From Rhizobiales bacterium 64-17 (GTDB taxonomy: Bacteria > Pseudomonadota > Alphaproteobacteria > Rhizobiales > Xanthobacteraceae): 64,000 nt of DNA. The translations under genes were made by a program, and so were the position numbers. Below the pieces are notes generated by a model, which ran no database searches, was not told where the DNA came from, and saw only the letters and a list, made by a program, of their open reading frames with translations. The DNA is taken from NCBI GenBank assembly GCA_001899285.1, contig MKWA01000020.1:1-64000 (forward strand). Reading direction: 5' to 3'. Below are positions 25,639 to 34,507 of the stretch, in pieces (positions within the stretch are counted from its first letter, which is position 1; each line of letters opens with the position of its first letter).

Positions 25639-26561
25639 CGCGCCGGCTCCTCGACCCGCAGTGAATAGGGCTCGTCCGGCGTGGCGACGAGGTCGACCGC
25701 GAATTTCACGCCGACGGCGAACACCAGCACGCCGAGCAGCAGCCGCAGCCATTCGCCACGCATGCGCTGGCCGAGCCGCGCGCCGAACTGCGCGCCGGTG
25801 ACACCGCCGACCATCAGGATCAGGGCCAGCACGGCATCGACCTGATGGTTGGTGCTGGCGTGCATCACGGTTGCCGCTGCCATGGTGACGAGGGTGAGCA
25901 TCATCGAGGTGCCGATCACCGTCGCGGTCGGCACGCGCAGCAGATAGATCAGCAGCGGCACCAGGATGAAGCCGCCGCCGATGCCCATGATCGCGCCGAG
26001 GAAGCCCATCAGCAGGCCGATGCCCCATACCGGGATCGCCGAGACGTAAATCTTTGAGCGCTTGAACCGGACCTTGAGCGGCAGGCCGTGCACCCAGTTG
26101 TGCATGCCGGCGCGCCGTGGCGGGATCGGGTTGCCGCGCCGTGCCCGTGTGATCGCGCGCAGGCCCTCGATCGTCATCAGGAAGCCGACGCTGGTCAGCA
26201 GCAGCAGGTAGAGGATGCTGATCACCAGATCGAGCTGGTCGAGCGAGCGCAGCGCCGTGAACAGCCAGACGCCGGCGAAGGTGCCGATCAGGCCGCCGCC
26301 GAGCAGCATAAAGCCGAGCGCCAGGTCGATCGCGTTCTTGCGCCAGTAGGACAGCGCGCCGGAGAACGACGAGGCGGCCACATGGGTGGCGACGCTCGCC
26401 ACCGAGACCGCCGGCGGCACGCCGATGAAGATCAGCAGCGGCGTCATCAGGAAGCCGCCGCCGACCCCGAACATGCCGGAGATGAATCCGACCAGCATCC
26501 CCATCCCCAGGACGAGGAAGATGTTGACCGGCAGGTCGGCGATCGGAAGGTAAATCTGCAA
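25635..26561 (-). CDS. TauE/SafE-family sulfite/sulfonate exporter-like permease
   Basis: Permease of about 308 residues with eight or so membrane helices. The duplicated family motif is seen as GFISGMFGVGGGFLMTPLLI in the first half and GFLGAIMGIGGGFILVPLLI in the second. I place the start at the TTG at 26561 (reading LQIYLPIADLPVNIFL), because the residues upstream are Arg-rich and unlike the family, while this N-terminus matches it; GGGA lies upstream. Translationally coupled to the Alph_Pro_TM gene. Substrate not determinable from sequence. Confidence 0.88.
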   Translation of the reverse strand: MQIYLPIADLPVNIFLVLGMGMLVGFISGMFGVGGGFLMTPLLIFIGVPPAVSVASVATHVAASSFSGALSYWRKNAIDLALGFMLLGGGLIGTFAGVWLFTALRSLDQLDLVISILYLLLLTSVGFLMTIEGLRAITRARRGNPIPPRRAGMHNWVHGLPLKVRFKRSKIYVSAIPVWGIGLLMGFLGAIMGIGGGFILVPLLIYLLRVPTATVIGTSMMLTLVTMAAATVMHASTNHQVDAVLALILMVGGVTGAQFGARLGQRMRGEWLRLLLGVLVFAVGVKFAVDLVATPDEPYSLRVEEPAR

Positions 26562-26850
26562 TCGGTAGTCCCGGTTCGGATCGACAATAGCCCGACACCG
26601 GCCGCCGCGACGGCGCGCGTTACCCGAAGGTAAACGGCGCGCCGGGCAGAAGCCGGGCACACAGGCCGGACGATGTTTTCAAGTCGATTGTAGCTTGCAA
26701 TTCGCGCACGGCTACCCTTGCGGAGCACCGTGCACGATGAATTGTTGTTGCTGTGTCTTTCGACGCGCTTTGGGCGTGATCCGGAAAAGTGTGAAACGGT
26801 TTTCCGGAAAGATCACGCGTGAACCGGCGTTCCGATCGCGCCGATTCGGT
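26562..26850. other. Intergenic region with one dispersed palindrome
   Basis: About 290 nt between the TauE-like start and the PodJ-like stop. It contains the palindromic repeat at 26774-26818 and presumably the TauE promoter. No gene is seen. Confidence 0.6.
26774..26818. repeat. Dispersed palindromic repeat, copy 2
   Basis: GCGTGATCCGGAAAAG at the left and TTTTCCGGAAAGATCACGC at the right form a near-perfect inverted repeat around GTGTGAAACGG. This is the cleanest copy of the family, also seen at 21441-21506 and 63122-63167. Confidence 0.85.
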
Positions 26851-29800
26851 CTAGCGCGCGGAGAGCTGGAGCGGCGCGCGGATAGACTGCTTCACCGGCT
26901 CCTTGGTGACGTCGCGGATCGGCTTGCGCGGCTCCTTTGCCGATTCTTTTGCCGGCTCCTGGGCGGCGTCCTTGGTGGCCTCGGCGCCCTGATCCCAGCC
27001 GCCGGCCGGTACGGCCACGCGGATCGCATCCTGCGGCTGCAGATGCGGCGCCCAGCTCCGCACCGCGGTCTCCGCCTTGGCGCGTCCGGCAGCGTCGAGC
27101 CGGGTCGCTACGTCGTCGCGCTTCTTGGCGGATTCCTTGTCGCCCTGCGCCGCCGCGAGGCTGAACCACTTGTAGGAGGCGATCATGTCCTTGGCGGTGC
27201 CGAGGCCCCGCGCATAGAGGATGCCGAGATTGTACTGGCTGTCGGAGACGCCGAAGCCGGCGGCCTTCTCGAACCATTCGGCGGCGGTCTTGTAGTCCGG
27301 CTTGCCGTCGATGCCTTCGGCGTAGAGCACGGCAAGATTGTGCATCGCCTTGGCGTGACCCTGGTCCGCCGCGAGAGTGTAATAGCGGCGCGCCTCCTTG
27401 AGGTCGCGGCGGACGCCCTGGCCCTTCTCGTACAGGCTGCCGAGGCGGAACTGTGCCGGGGCGAGACCACGGCGGGCGGCGCGCTCGAACCAGCGGGCCG
27501 CGTCCTCGGTGCTGCGGGCGACGCCCTGGCCTTCGGCAAAACGATTGCCGACCTCGTAAGTCGCGGCGGCTTCGCCACGCGCCGCCGCCTCGCGCAGACG
27601 CGGGCCGCCGATCGCGACCGGCAGCTTGTCGGCGTAGACCGCGCGGGCAGCACCGATCGAGCCGGTGACGTCCGGCTTCTCGGGCTTCTCCTCGGGTGGC
27701 GGGGTCTGGTCCGGCGACGTCTGCATCGTGCTGTTGGGCGCGAGCAGCTTGAAACCGGACCCGGCGCCGAGCGGTGTCGCCGGGGCGACCGGTGCGGTCG
27801 TGGGCGCGCCGGAGCGGGGTGCCGCGGCGTCGGCCTCGGCATCAGGCTCCATGTCCTCGTACAGGCCGGGCGGCGGCGGATTGGCAGCCTTGCTGCCGAC
27901 CGACGCCGGCTTGGTGCTGGGCTGGCCGTCCAGCATCGAGCCGATGATGTAGTAGCCGCCGACGACGATCGCGACGACGCTCGAGGCGATCAGCAGCGAC
28001 TTGAGCTTGCCGCGCAGCACGCCAAGCATCGATCCGCGCCCGGCGGTGCCGAAGGCATGGCGCGGTTCGTCGACCGTCTCGGGATCGATCAACAGGTCAG
28101 TGCGCGGCTCGATCCGCGGCGCGGTCACCGGCGCGGGCGCGATCGGCTCCGCGGCCATCGGACCGGGGTTCATCTGGCCGGCGGTTTTCGCCGCGCGGCG
28201 GGCGGCGGTGATGAAATCCGTTTGCGTCCCACCCGGAGCGGACATCGCCGCTGGCTGCGCCGCGCCAAACGCCGCCTCCGACGCGGCGATCCGCGCCGCC
28301 GGCGAGGCGACGACGGGGCCGGCGTTGCGGGCAGCGGCCGGGCGCGCCATGCCCGGCTCGATCGGATGGTCGGGCGGCAGATCGGGATCGATCGGCTGGC
28401 TGCGCCGCATGCCCTGCTTGACTTGCGGCCGCGCGGGCTGGGCCTGAACGGGCGCAGCCTGCACCGGCGCGGCCGGCTGTGCCGGCATGATCGGCGGCGC
28501 TTCCACCGCCGGCATCCGCTGTTCGGGCATTGCCGGTGCAAGCGGCGGCGACGGCATCTCGCCCGCGGCGGCGGCCTTCGCCTGGGCCACGGCGGCGAAC
28601 ATCTGCGCGGCGACGGCTTCGACCGGCTGCTGCAAGGTGATCGGCGCGGCTTGCGGCAGCACGGCAGCCGGCGGCGCCGCAGGCCGCTCGCGAATGCCGT
28701 GCTCGATCGCCGCGAGGCGGTCGACCAGGATGCCGAGTGTCCCCTGCATCGCTTCGAGCGAGTCCTGCGTGCGCGCCACGTCGCGGCGCAACGCATCCAC
28801 ATGCGCCGGCGGTTCGCCGGCTGGCTCGCGGCCGCGATTGCTGCGATCGGCCTGCGCGAGAAGCTCGGTCAGGCCACGCTCGACGGATTCGAGATTGGCG
28901 AGACGCGAATCCGAAGCGTCGAGCTTCTCGGCGAGGTTGATGATGCGCTCTTCAAGATGGTCGGCGGCGGCGCTGTGTCCGCGCGTCGACTGGAACTGCT
29001 CGATTTTCTCGGTCAGCGAGCCGACCAGATGTTCGAGCCGCTGCGGTACCGCGGAGCCGTTCTGGTTGCGGGTGGCGATGGCATCGGCAAGCGCGGAGAT
29101 GCGCTGTTCGAGATGCGCCAGTGCGGCGTCGCCGGAACTCGTATAGGCGATCTGGTCGACCTTGGCGGCCAGCGTCTGCACCTGTGCCGCCAACTGGCCC
29201 ACGGTCTCGTTCGAGGCGACATGGGCGGTCATCGCCCGCAGATTGTTCACCGCGTCTTCGAACTGGCGGAAGCTTGCCGGATCCCGCTGGGTGACGATCT
29301 GGTCGATGCGTTCGGCCAGCGCCGAGACGGTCTCGTTGAAACCGATCAGATGTTCGGCCGGAGTGAGCGAGCGCAGCGCTTCGTGCACCTGCGCGAGATG
29401 CTGCTCGATATTGTTGAGTACCTGTTCGCCGACACCGGCCTGGCGGCCTTCCGACAGGCGCTGCGTTAGGTTCTGGATCTGCGCTTCCACCGCGTCGATG
29501 ACATGGCGCGGCATCGCGTCGGTCAGCGCCTGGGCGATCTGGGCCAGTTCGTCGCGCAGCGCATTGATCGCATCCTCGACGCCGGGCCGGCGCAGGGTCT
29601 CGATCTGATTGGTGATGCTGCGCAGTTGTTTCTCGAGCCCCGACAGGTCCTGCGTCGGCAGCGGCGCCTGTTGCGGCATGGCAGATGCCATCGCTTGGAC
29701 TGGCGCGGGCTGGAACGGGGCCGGATGCGGCAGGGTGTGCGCCGTCGGCATCGGCGCGGCGGGCATGTGGGCGTGCGTCGGATGGGCTTGCGGCGCGGCA

Positions 29801-30420
29801 TAGCCCGCAGCATGCGCGTATTGCGGATCGACATGCGCCGCCATCGCCTGTGGAGCGGTCGGGAGCGCCGGCGTGAAATTTGCGGGGAATGGCGGCAAGT
29901 TCCCTTGCGGGGCGGGAGGCGCCGCGCGCTGGGGAGTGGCGACAGCCTCGCCGCGCAGCGCGCGTTGGCGGGCGGTGATTTCCTGCACGGCGCGGTCGAC
30001 GCCGCCCGGTGCGGTCGGGGTGGTCACCACCGACGGCAGCGAATGGGCAAAGCTGACGAAGTGATCGAGCCGGCGGTCGAGACGTTCCACCAGCTTGGCG
30101 AGATGGTCGGTGTCGGACGCGGTCGGTGCCGCCGGAGTGGCAGCGGGCATCGGAGCCGCGGGCGTGCGTTGTCGCAGCGGCGCATAAGCGGCGGGGCCGG
30201 TGCCGGTCAGCCGGTCGATCTTGCGGGTCAGTTCGTCGAGGCGCTGTTCGACGGACTCGCTGTCGTCGTCAAACAGATCGTCATCGTCCTCGAGCTGCGC
30301 GGCCTGCTGCGCGGCAACGGTGTCGAGCCACTCCTGCACGGACTGGCCCGACCGGCGCGCAGCGGCCTTCACCGCTTCGCGCGTTTCCGGTCGCAAAGAC
30401 TTCAGCCTGCCCAGTCGCAT
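26851..30420 (-). CDS. PodJ-like polarity protein: coiled coil, one TM, Sel1 repeats
   Basis: Product of about 1189 residues. Order of parts: an N-terminal basic helical motif (RPETREAVKAAARRSGQSVQEWL, given here as its first and last parts only: RPETREAVK and GQSVQEWL), a Pro/Ala-rich linker, long coiled coils (about 260-640), a second Pro/Ala linker, one transmembrane helix (LLIASSVVAIVVGGYYIIG, about residue 812), then a periplasmic region with four or five Sel1/TPR-like repeats (about 950-1110; AARWFERAARRGLAPAQFRL is one). This layout is that of PodJ/localization factors in Caulobacter and Agrobacterium, which organise the cell pole. No C-terminal peptidoglycan-binding domain is seen. 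ATG at 30420 is used; an in-frame GTG is at 30435. A CtrA-type box lies about 220 nt upstream. Confidence 0.72.
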   Translation of the reverse strand: MRLGRLKSLRPETREAVKAAARRSGQSVQEWLDTVAAQQAAQLEDDDDLFDDDSESVEQRLDELTRKIDRLTGTGPAAYAPLRQRTPAAPMPAATPAAPTASDTDHLAKLVERLDRRLDHFVSFAHSLPSVVTTPTAPGGVDRAVQEITARQRALRGEAVATPQRAAPPAPQGNLPPFPANFTPALPTAPQAMAAHVDPQYAHAAGYAAPQAHPTHAHMPAAPMPTAHTLPHPAPFQPAPVQAMASAMPQQAPLPTQDLSGLEKQLRSITNQIETLRRPGVEDAINALRDELAQIAQALTDAMPRHVIDAVEAQIQNLTQRLSEGRQAGVGEQVLNNIEQHLAQVHEALRSLTPAEHLIGFNETVSALAERIDQIVTQRDPASFRQFEDAVNNLRAMTAHVASNETVGQLAAQVQTLAAKVDQIAYTSSGDAALAHLEQRISALADAIATRNQNGSAVPQRLEHLVGSLTEKIEQFQSTRGHSAAADHLEERIINLAEKLDASDSRLANLESVERGLTELLAQADRSNRGREPAGEPPAHVDALRRDVARTQDSLEAMQGTLGILVDRLAAIEHGIRERPAAPPAAVLPQAAPITLQQPVEAVAAQMFAAVAQAKAAAAGEMPSPPLAPAMPEQRMPAVEAPPIMPAQPAAPVQAAPVQAQPARPQVKQGMRRSQPIDPDLPPDHPIEPGMARPAAARNAGPVVASPAARIAASEAAFGAAQPAAMSAPGGTQTDFITAARRAAKTAGQMNPGPMAAEPIAPAPVTAPRIEPRTDLLIDPETVDEPRHAFGTAGRGSMLGVLRGKLKSLLIASSVVAIVVGGYYIIGSMLDGQPSTKPASVGSKAANPPPPGLYEDMEPDAEADAAAPRSGAPTTAPVAPATPLGAGSGFKLLAPNSTMQTSPDQTPPPEEKPEKPDVTGSIGAARAVYADKLPVAIGGPRLREAAARGEAAATYEVGNRFAEGQGVARSTEDAARWFERAARRGLAPAQFRLGSLYEKGQGVRRDLKEARRYYTLAADQGHAKAMHNLAVLYAEGIDGKPDYKTAAEWFEKAAGFGVSDSQYNLGILYARGLGTAKDMIASYKWFSLAAAQGDKESAKKRDDVATRLDAAGRAKAETAVRSWAPHLQPQDAIRVAVPAGGWDQGAEATKDAAQEPAKESAKEPRKPIRDVTKEPVKQSIRAPLQLSAR

Positions 30421-30637
30421 GCCGTGGACACCCACCTCCGCGAGGAGCGGTCACCATCGGACCTTTATGTCGTCGCGCTTTGGCGCGCTTCGCCATCCTC
30501 GCCGCGACTTTTGCGGCTTATGGTAAAGGGGGGGTTAACGGGCGGTGGATACGGTTGATTTTCCGTAAGCATTTGCTTGGCGCGGTCATCGCGACACACT
30601 TCTTCGCAGGTCGAACGCGGTTTGCGCTCCGGCGGTG

Positions 30638-30652
30638 TTAAGAAAGCTTTAA
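30638..30652. promoter_or_regulatory. Candidate CtrA-binding site, TTAA-N7-TTAA
   Basis: TTAA (30638-30641) and TTAA (30649-30652) with exactly 7 nt between, matching the full CtrA consensus of alphaproteobacteria. The only gene downstream is the PodJ-like one on the minus strand, a type of gene under CtrA-network control in Caulobacter. Chance occurrence is less likely in GC-rich DNA but not excluded. Confidence 0.6.
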
Positions 30653-30692
30653 CGCGTGTGGCCGCGTGGGCTATTTGCTGTGCAGGCACGAT

Positions 30693-30723
30693 CAATAAAA
30701 AACCTCCGCCCGGAGGCGGAGGT
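30693..30723 (-). terminator. Rho-independent terminator of the small secreted protein gene
   Basis: Perfect 8-bp stem CCTCCGCC (30703-30710) / GGCGGAGG (30715-30722) with a 4-nt loop; on the minus strand it is followed by TTTTTTATT. Confidence 0.88.
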
Positions 30724-30747
30724 TCGTTTCAGTGTCGACGGATGGCG

Positions 30748-31161
30748 TTAGCGCACGTAACGCCGCATCGGTCGCTCTTGATAGCCGACATACTGGCCGT
30801 TGACGCACTGGCCGCGGCTCAGGTCGAACATCGCGTGGAAGCCGCGGCACGGCTGGATCGCCGCGTCGACCAGCGCTGCCGCGCCAACGCCGATCACGCC
30901 ACCGGCGACGGCAGAACTGGCCACGGTCGCGCCGAGTGAGGTCGCGGCCGCGCTCGATCCGTACCAGCCGTTATAGAGGCCGACGCCGGCAAGCGTGCCG
31001 ACCACGACGCCGGTCGCGGGTGCGGCATACGGGATGGCTTCATAATTCTCACGCACCGTCTGTGCGGAAGCCGGCGATGCCAGCGTACCGGCCATCAGCG
31101 CGGCGGCCGCGATCGCCGCGGCGCTCATGACCGTGCGGGTGTGATGCTGAATTGTCTGCAT
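30748..31161 (-). CDS. Small secreted glycine/alanine-rich protein of unknown function
   Basis: Predicted 137-residue protein with a clear signal peptide (MSAAAIAAAALMAGTLASPASA, cut after ASA; first residues are MQTIQHHTRT). The mature part has a glycine-zipper-like hydrophobic region (VVVGTLAGVGLYNGWYG, then AVAGGVIGVGAAALVDA) and a C-terminal CRGFHAMFDLSRGQCVNGQYVG with two Cys that could form a disulfide. Start supported by AAGGAG 8 nt upstream. Similar small glycine-zipper proteins are common in this order and none has a defined role. It ends in its own terminator. Confidence 0.78.
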   Translation of the reverse strand: MQTIQHHTRTVMSAAAIAAAALMAGTLASPASAQTVRENYEAIPYAAPATGVVVGTLAGVGLYNGWYGSSAAATSLGATVASSAVAGGVIGVGAAALVDAAIQPCRGFHAMFDLSRGQCVNGQYVGYQERPMRRYVR

Positions 31162-31385
31162 GAAAGTTGCTCCTTGTTTTTTTGAAATCATCGCAAGGCC
31201 GATGCGTGCGCCGCATCGCGAAACCTCGCGGGGGAAATGCCGCAGCGCCGCAAGCGTTCCGCGATTCGCATGTCAAAAAAGATGTGATCGTACACATGCC
31301 GAACACATCGTGACGAGATCGTGGCGCGTGTGGTGAATCGTGTCGATCGCGTGGTCTCGCGATGACGTCACAATGACGCGGAGCC

Positions 31386-32633
31386 TTACGCTGCGACGAG
31401 TGCTCCGCCGCGGCGAGTCCGCAACAACAGCCATGCTGTAATCATGACCGTGATCATGCTGAAGCCGATCCCGTTGGCGAAAGCCAAAGCATAGGAGCCG
31501 GCAAGATCGAAAATCTTGCCGGCGAGCCATCCGCCGGCGGCCATGCCGAACAGCGATGCCATGATGGCGATGCCGACGCGCATCCCGGCTTCGCGCGGCG
31601 AAAAATATTCACGCACAATGATCGCGTAGCTCGGCACGATGCCGCCCTGAAACAGACCGAACAGCGCGGAGATGACGTAAAGCGACCCCAACTCGTCGAA
31701 GAGCAGGAACAGCATCAGCGCGAGGCTCTGCAGCAGCGCGCCGATCAGCAGCGTGGCGACGCCGCCGATCCGGTCCGCGGCATAGCCTGATGCGATGCGG
31801 CTGATGACGCCGAAGCCGAACATCAGCGACAGCATCTCCGCGCCGCGGGCGACGCCGTAACCGAGCTGTCCGCAATAGGCGACGATATGCACCTGCGGCA
31901 TCGCCATGGCGATGCAGCAGCAGACCGCCGAAACGGAAAGGAGGATTTGCAGCGCATTCGGCGAGATGCCGAGTGAGGCGCGTGCTTCGCTGGCGTCCGT
32001 CTCGACCGCGGCGGTGCGCTGCACCGTTGCGCGCCGCCGCAGCAGCAAGGCCAGTGGCACCATGGTGACGAGACAGAACATGCCGACGCCAATATGCGCC
32101 GTGCGCCAGCCGGAGGTTCCGATGAAGTGCTGCACCACCGGTGGCCAGACCGCGCCGCTGAGGTAATTGCCCGCGGCGCAGATCGCCACGGCGGTGCCGC
32201 GATTGCGCGTGAACCACTGCGAGACGTCGGCCATCAGCGGCCCGAACATGGTCGCGGTGCCGACCATGCCGATCAGCAGGCCGTGCGCGAGCACGACCTG
32301 CCAGTATTCGGTGGCGACGCCGGTGATGCCGTATCCGAGACCGAGCGCCACGGCAGCGATCAGCGACGGCAGCATCAGGCCGAACCGATCGACCATCCAG
32401 CCCATCATCACGCCGCCAAGGGCGATGCCGACCATGGCGAGCGTGTAGGGCAATGCGGCGCTGGCGCGTGTCAGGCCGAAGTCGGCTTCCATCGCGGGCA
32501 GGGCCACCACCGCCGACCACATGCCGACATTGCCGATCGTGCCGATCAGCACGCAGACGACCAGCCGTCGCCACGCATAGGGCGTTTCGGTCTGGTCGCC
32601 CGAACCGGGCGCGGCAATGGGGTGAGAGGTCAC
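31386..32633 (-). CDS. Major facilitator superfamily transporter
   Basis: Twelve-helix carrier of 415 residues. The loop 2-3 MFS motif is seen as GWMVDRFGLMLPSLI, and the second half has GYAADRIGGVATLLIGALL. It resembles oxalate:formate antiporter/monocarboxylate-type MFS members (GTAVAICAAGNYLSGAVWPP in helix 5 region). It is divergent from an acyl-CoA dehydrogenase gene, which hints at uptake or efflux of an organic acid. Substrate uncertain. Confidence 0.85.
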   Translation of the reverse strand: MTSHPIAAPGSGDQTETPYAWRRLVVCVLIGTIGNVGMWSAVVALPAMEADFGLTRASAALPYTLAMVGIALGGVMMGWMVDRFGLMLPSLIAAVALGLGYGITGVATEYWQVVLAHGLLIGMVGTATMFGPLMADVSQWFTRNRGTAVAICAAGNYLSGAVWPPVVQHFIGTSGWRTAHIGVGMFCLVTMVPLALLLRRRATVQRTAAVETDASEARASLGISPNALQILLSVSAVCCCIAMAMPQVHIVAYCGQLGYGVARGAEMLSLMFGFGVISRIASGYAADRIGGVATLLIGALLQSLALMLFLLFDELGSLYVISALFGLFQGGIVPSYAIIVREYFSPREAGMRVGIAIMASLFGMAAGGWLAGKIFDLAGSYALAFANGIGFSMITVMITAWLLLRTRRGGALVAA

Positions 32634-32799
32634 GAAAGGGTCCGGCGTTGCGATCCCCGTCTAACACCACACCGTGCGCGCGACCAGTCAATCCGATTAC
32701 TGGTACTCATTCGACGATGTGATTGCTGAGCAGGCTGCTTGCACTAGCCGGTGAAGGGGGCGCGGCTTAAGCTTGCTGCCGTGATTTGGAGGCAAGCCC

Positions 32800-33960
32800 G
32801 TGACCGATCCGTTGCAACTGCCACGTCCGGCCTGGATGACCGAGGATCTTGTCCTGCTGGAAGAGCAGGCACAGCGTTTCGTCAATGCCGAATTCACGCC
32901 GCATGTTGATGCCTGGAACGAGGCCGGCATGTATCCGCGTGAGGTCTGGGACCAGGCCGGCGCGGCCGGGCTGCTGTGCGCGGCGATGCCGGAGGAGTAT
33001 GGCGGCGCCGGCGGCACGTTTGCCCATGAAGCGGCGATCATCCGCGCGTTCAGCGGCGGTGGTTTCGACTCGTTCGGCGCGCCGCTGCATTCGGCGATCG
33101 TCGCGCCCTATATCCTGCATTACGGCACCGAGGAGCAGAAGAAGCGCTGGCTGCCGAAGCTCGCGAGCGGCGAGATGGTCGGCGCCATCGCCATGACCGA
33201 GCCCGGCACCGGCTCCGATCTGCAGGGCGTCAAGACCACGGCGCGCAAGTCCGGAAATGGCTATGTGCTCAACGGCGCCAAGACCTTCATCACCAACGGC
33301 CAGCACGCCAATCTGATCGTCGTTGTCGCGAAGACAGACCAGACCCAGGGCGCCAAGGGCGTGTCGCTGATGGTGCTGGAGACGGAGGGCGCGTCGGGCT
33401 TTCGTCGGGGCCGCAAGCTGAAGAAACTCGGTCTCGATGCCGCCGACACGTCGGAGTTGTTCTTTGACGATGTGCCGTTGCCGGCGGACAGTCTGCTCGG
33501 CACCCAGGAAGGGCAGGGCTTCTACCAGTTGATGCAGGAGTTGTCACAAGAGCGCCTGCTGGTCGCGACCCATGCGCAGGCGATGACCGAGCGCGGTCTC
33601 GCCTTGACGATCGACTACGTGAAGGAACGCAAGGCGTTCGGCAAGCCGATCCTCGACTTCCAGAACACGCAGTTCGTGCTGGCCGAATGCAAAACCGAGG
33701 CGACGGTATCGCGTGTGTTTGTCGACAACTGCATCGAGCGCCACATCAAGGGCGAACTCGACGCGGTCGGCGCGTCGATGGCGAAATACTGGGTGACGGA
33801 CATGCAGGCGAAAGTGGTCGACCGTTGCCTGCAACTGTTCGGCGGTTACGGCTTCATGGACGAATACCCGATCTCGCGGCTTTACCGCGACGCGCGGGTG
33901 ATGCGCATCTATGCCGGCACCAACGAGATCATGAAGCTGTTGATCGCGCGCAGCCTGTAA
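32800..33960 (+). CDS. Acyl-CoA dehydrogenase
   Basis: FAD-dependent alpha,beta-dehydrogenation of an acyl-CoA. 386 residues, standard length, with [29 protein letters not shown] and the C-terminal [18 protein letters not shown]. The C-terminal position usually holding the catalytic Glu (YEG) is YAG here, while helix G carries LSQERLLVA; this is the arrangement of the long-chain/isovaleryl-CoA branch, where the base is in helix G. Starts at a GTG behind a good GGAGG site. It is followed 25 nt later by a cupin gene and probably forms an operon with it. Confidence 0.92.
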   Translation: MTDPLQLPRPAWMTEDLVLLEEQAQRFVNAEFTPHVDAWNEAGMYPREVWDQAGAAGLLCAAMPEEYGGAGGTFAHEAAIIRAFSGGGFDSFGAPLHSAIVAPYILHYGTEEQKKRWLPKLASGEMVGAIAMTEPGTGSDLQGVKTTARKSGNGYVLNGAKTFITNGQHANLIVVVAKTDQTQGAKGVSLMVLETEGASGFRRGRKLKKLGLDAADTSELFFDDVPLPADSLLGTQEGQGFYQLMQELSQERLLVATHAQAMTERGLALTIDYVKERKAFGKPILDFQNTQFVLAECKTEATVSRVFVDNCIERHIKGELDAVGASMAKYWVTDMQAKVVDRCLQLFGGYGFMDEYPISRLYRDARVMRIYAGTNEIMKLLIARSL

Positions 33961-33985
33961 GGCGAGGCGCAACCTGGAAGATGCC

Positions 33986-34444
33986 ATGCCGAGGATCGAT
34001 ATCGACGCCATTCCGCTCGACACCCGCACCGGCTATCCGCCGCAATTCGCGGTGGCGGTCGAGGGCCGCATGCGCAAGCGTCTTGGCAATGTCGTTGGAC
34101 TGACGCAGTTCGGCGTCAATCTCTGCACGCTCAAGCCCGGCGCTGCGTCGTCGCAACGCCACTGGCATGCGAGCGAGGATGAACTGGTCTACGTACTCGC
34201 GGGTGAGGTGACGCTGTGCGAGGACGGCGGCGAGATGGTGTTGAAGCCGGGCGATTGCGCGGGCTGGAAGGCCGGTGTCGCCAACGGCCATTGCCTGATC
34301 AACCGTACGCAGCAGGACGTGGTGTTTCTCGAAGTCGGCTCGCGCATGCCGACCGAGACCGCGACCTATCCGGACATCGACATGCTGGCGCACAAGGATG
34401 CGTCGGGCATGCGCTATACCCGCAAGAACGGGGAGCCTTACTGA
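33986..34444 (+). CDS. Cupin-domain protein
   Basis: Single-domain cupin of 152 residues. The metal-site motif 1 appears as QRHWHASEDELVYVLAGE (His, His, Glu) and motif 2 as PGDCAGWKAGVANGHCLIN, whose His completes the site. Similar proteins are annotated as cupins of unknown substrate. It lies 25 nt after the acyl-CoA dehydrogenase and is probably cotranscribed. Confidence 0.82.
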   Translation: MPRIDIDAIPLDTRTGYPPQFAVAVEGRMRKRLGNVVGLTQFGVNLCTLKPGAASSQRHWHASEDELVYVLAGEVTLCEDGGEMVLKPGDCAGWKAGVANGHCLINRTQQDVVFLEVGSRMPTETATYPDIDMLAHKDASGMRYTRKNGEPY

Positions 34445-34449
34445 GGCCG

Positions 34450-34478
34450 AAAAATGGCCGGGCTGCGTGCCCGGCCAT
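34450..34478 (-). terminator. Rho-independent terminator of the GST gene (ATGGCCGGG stem)
   Basis: Stem ATGGCCGGG (34454-34462), 7-nt loop, CCCGGCCAT (34470-34478); on the minus strand it is followed by TTTTT. It lies between the convergent cupin and GST genes. The plus-strand side lacks a T-run, so it serves mainly GST. Same stem as at 13409 and 58575. Confidence 0.82.
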
Positions 34479-34507
34479 CATTGTGATCGCGATCGTTAGC
34501 GTGCGCC

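Larger units (their letters stand above)
30421..30747. other. Control region upstream of the PodJ-like gene
   Basis: About 327 nt holding a CtrA-type box (30638-30652) and, at its far end, the terminator of the small secreted protein gene (30693-30723). No gene is seen. Confidence 0.65.

Noticed and set aside
26695-29469. 924-codon open frame on the plus strand
   Set aside because: Antisense to the PodJ-like gene; Arg/Gly-rich without motifs, so a shadow frame.
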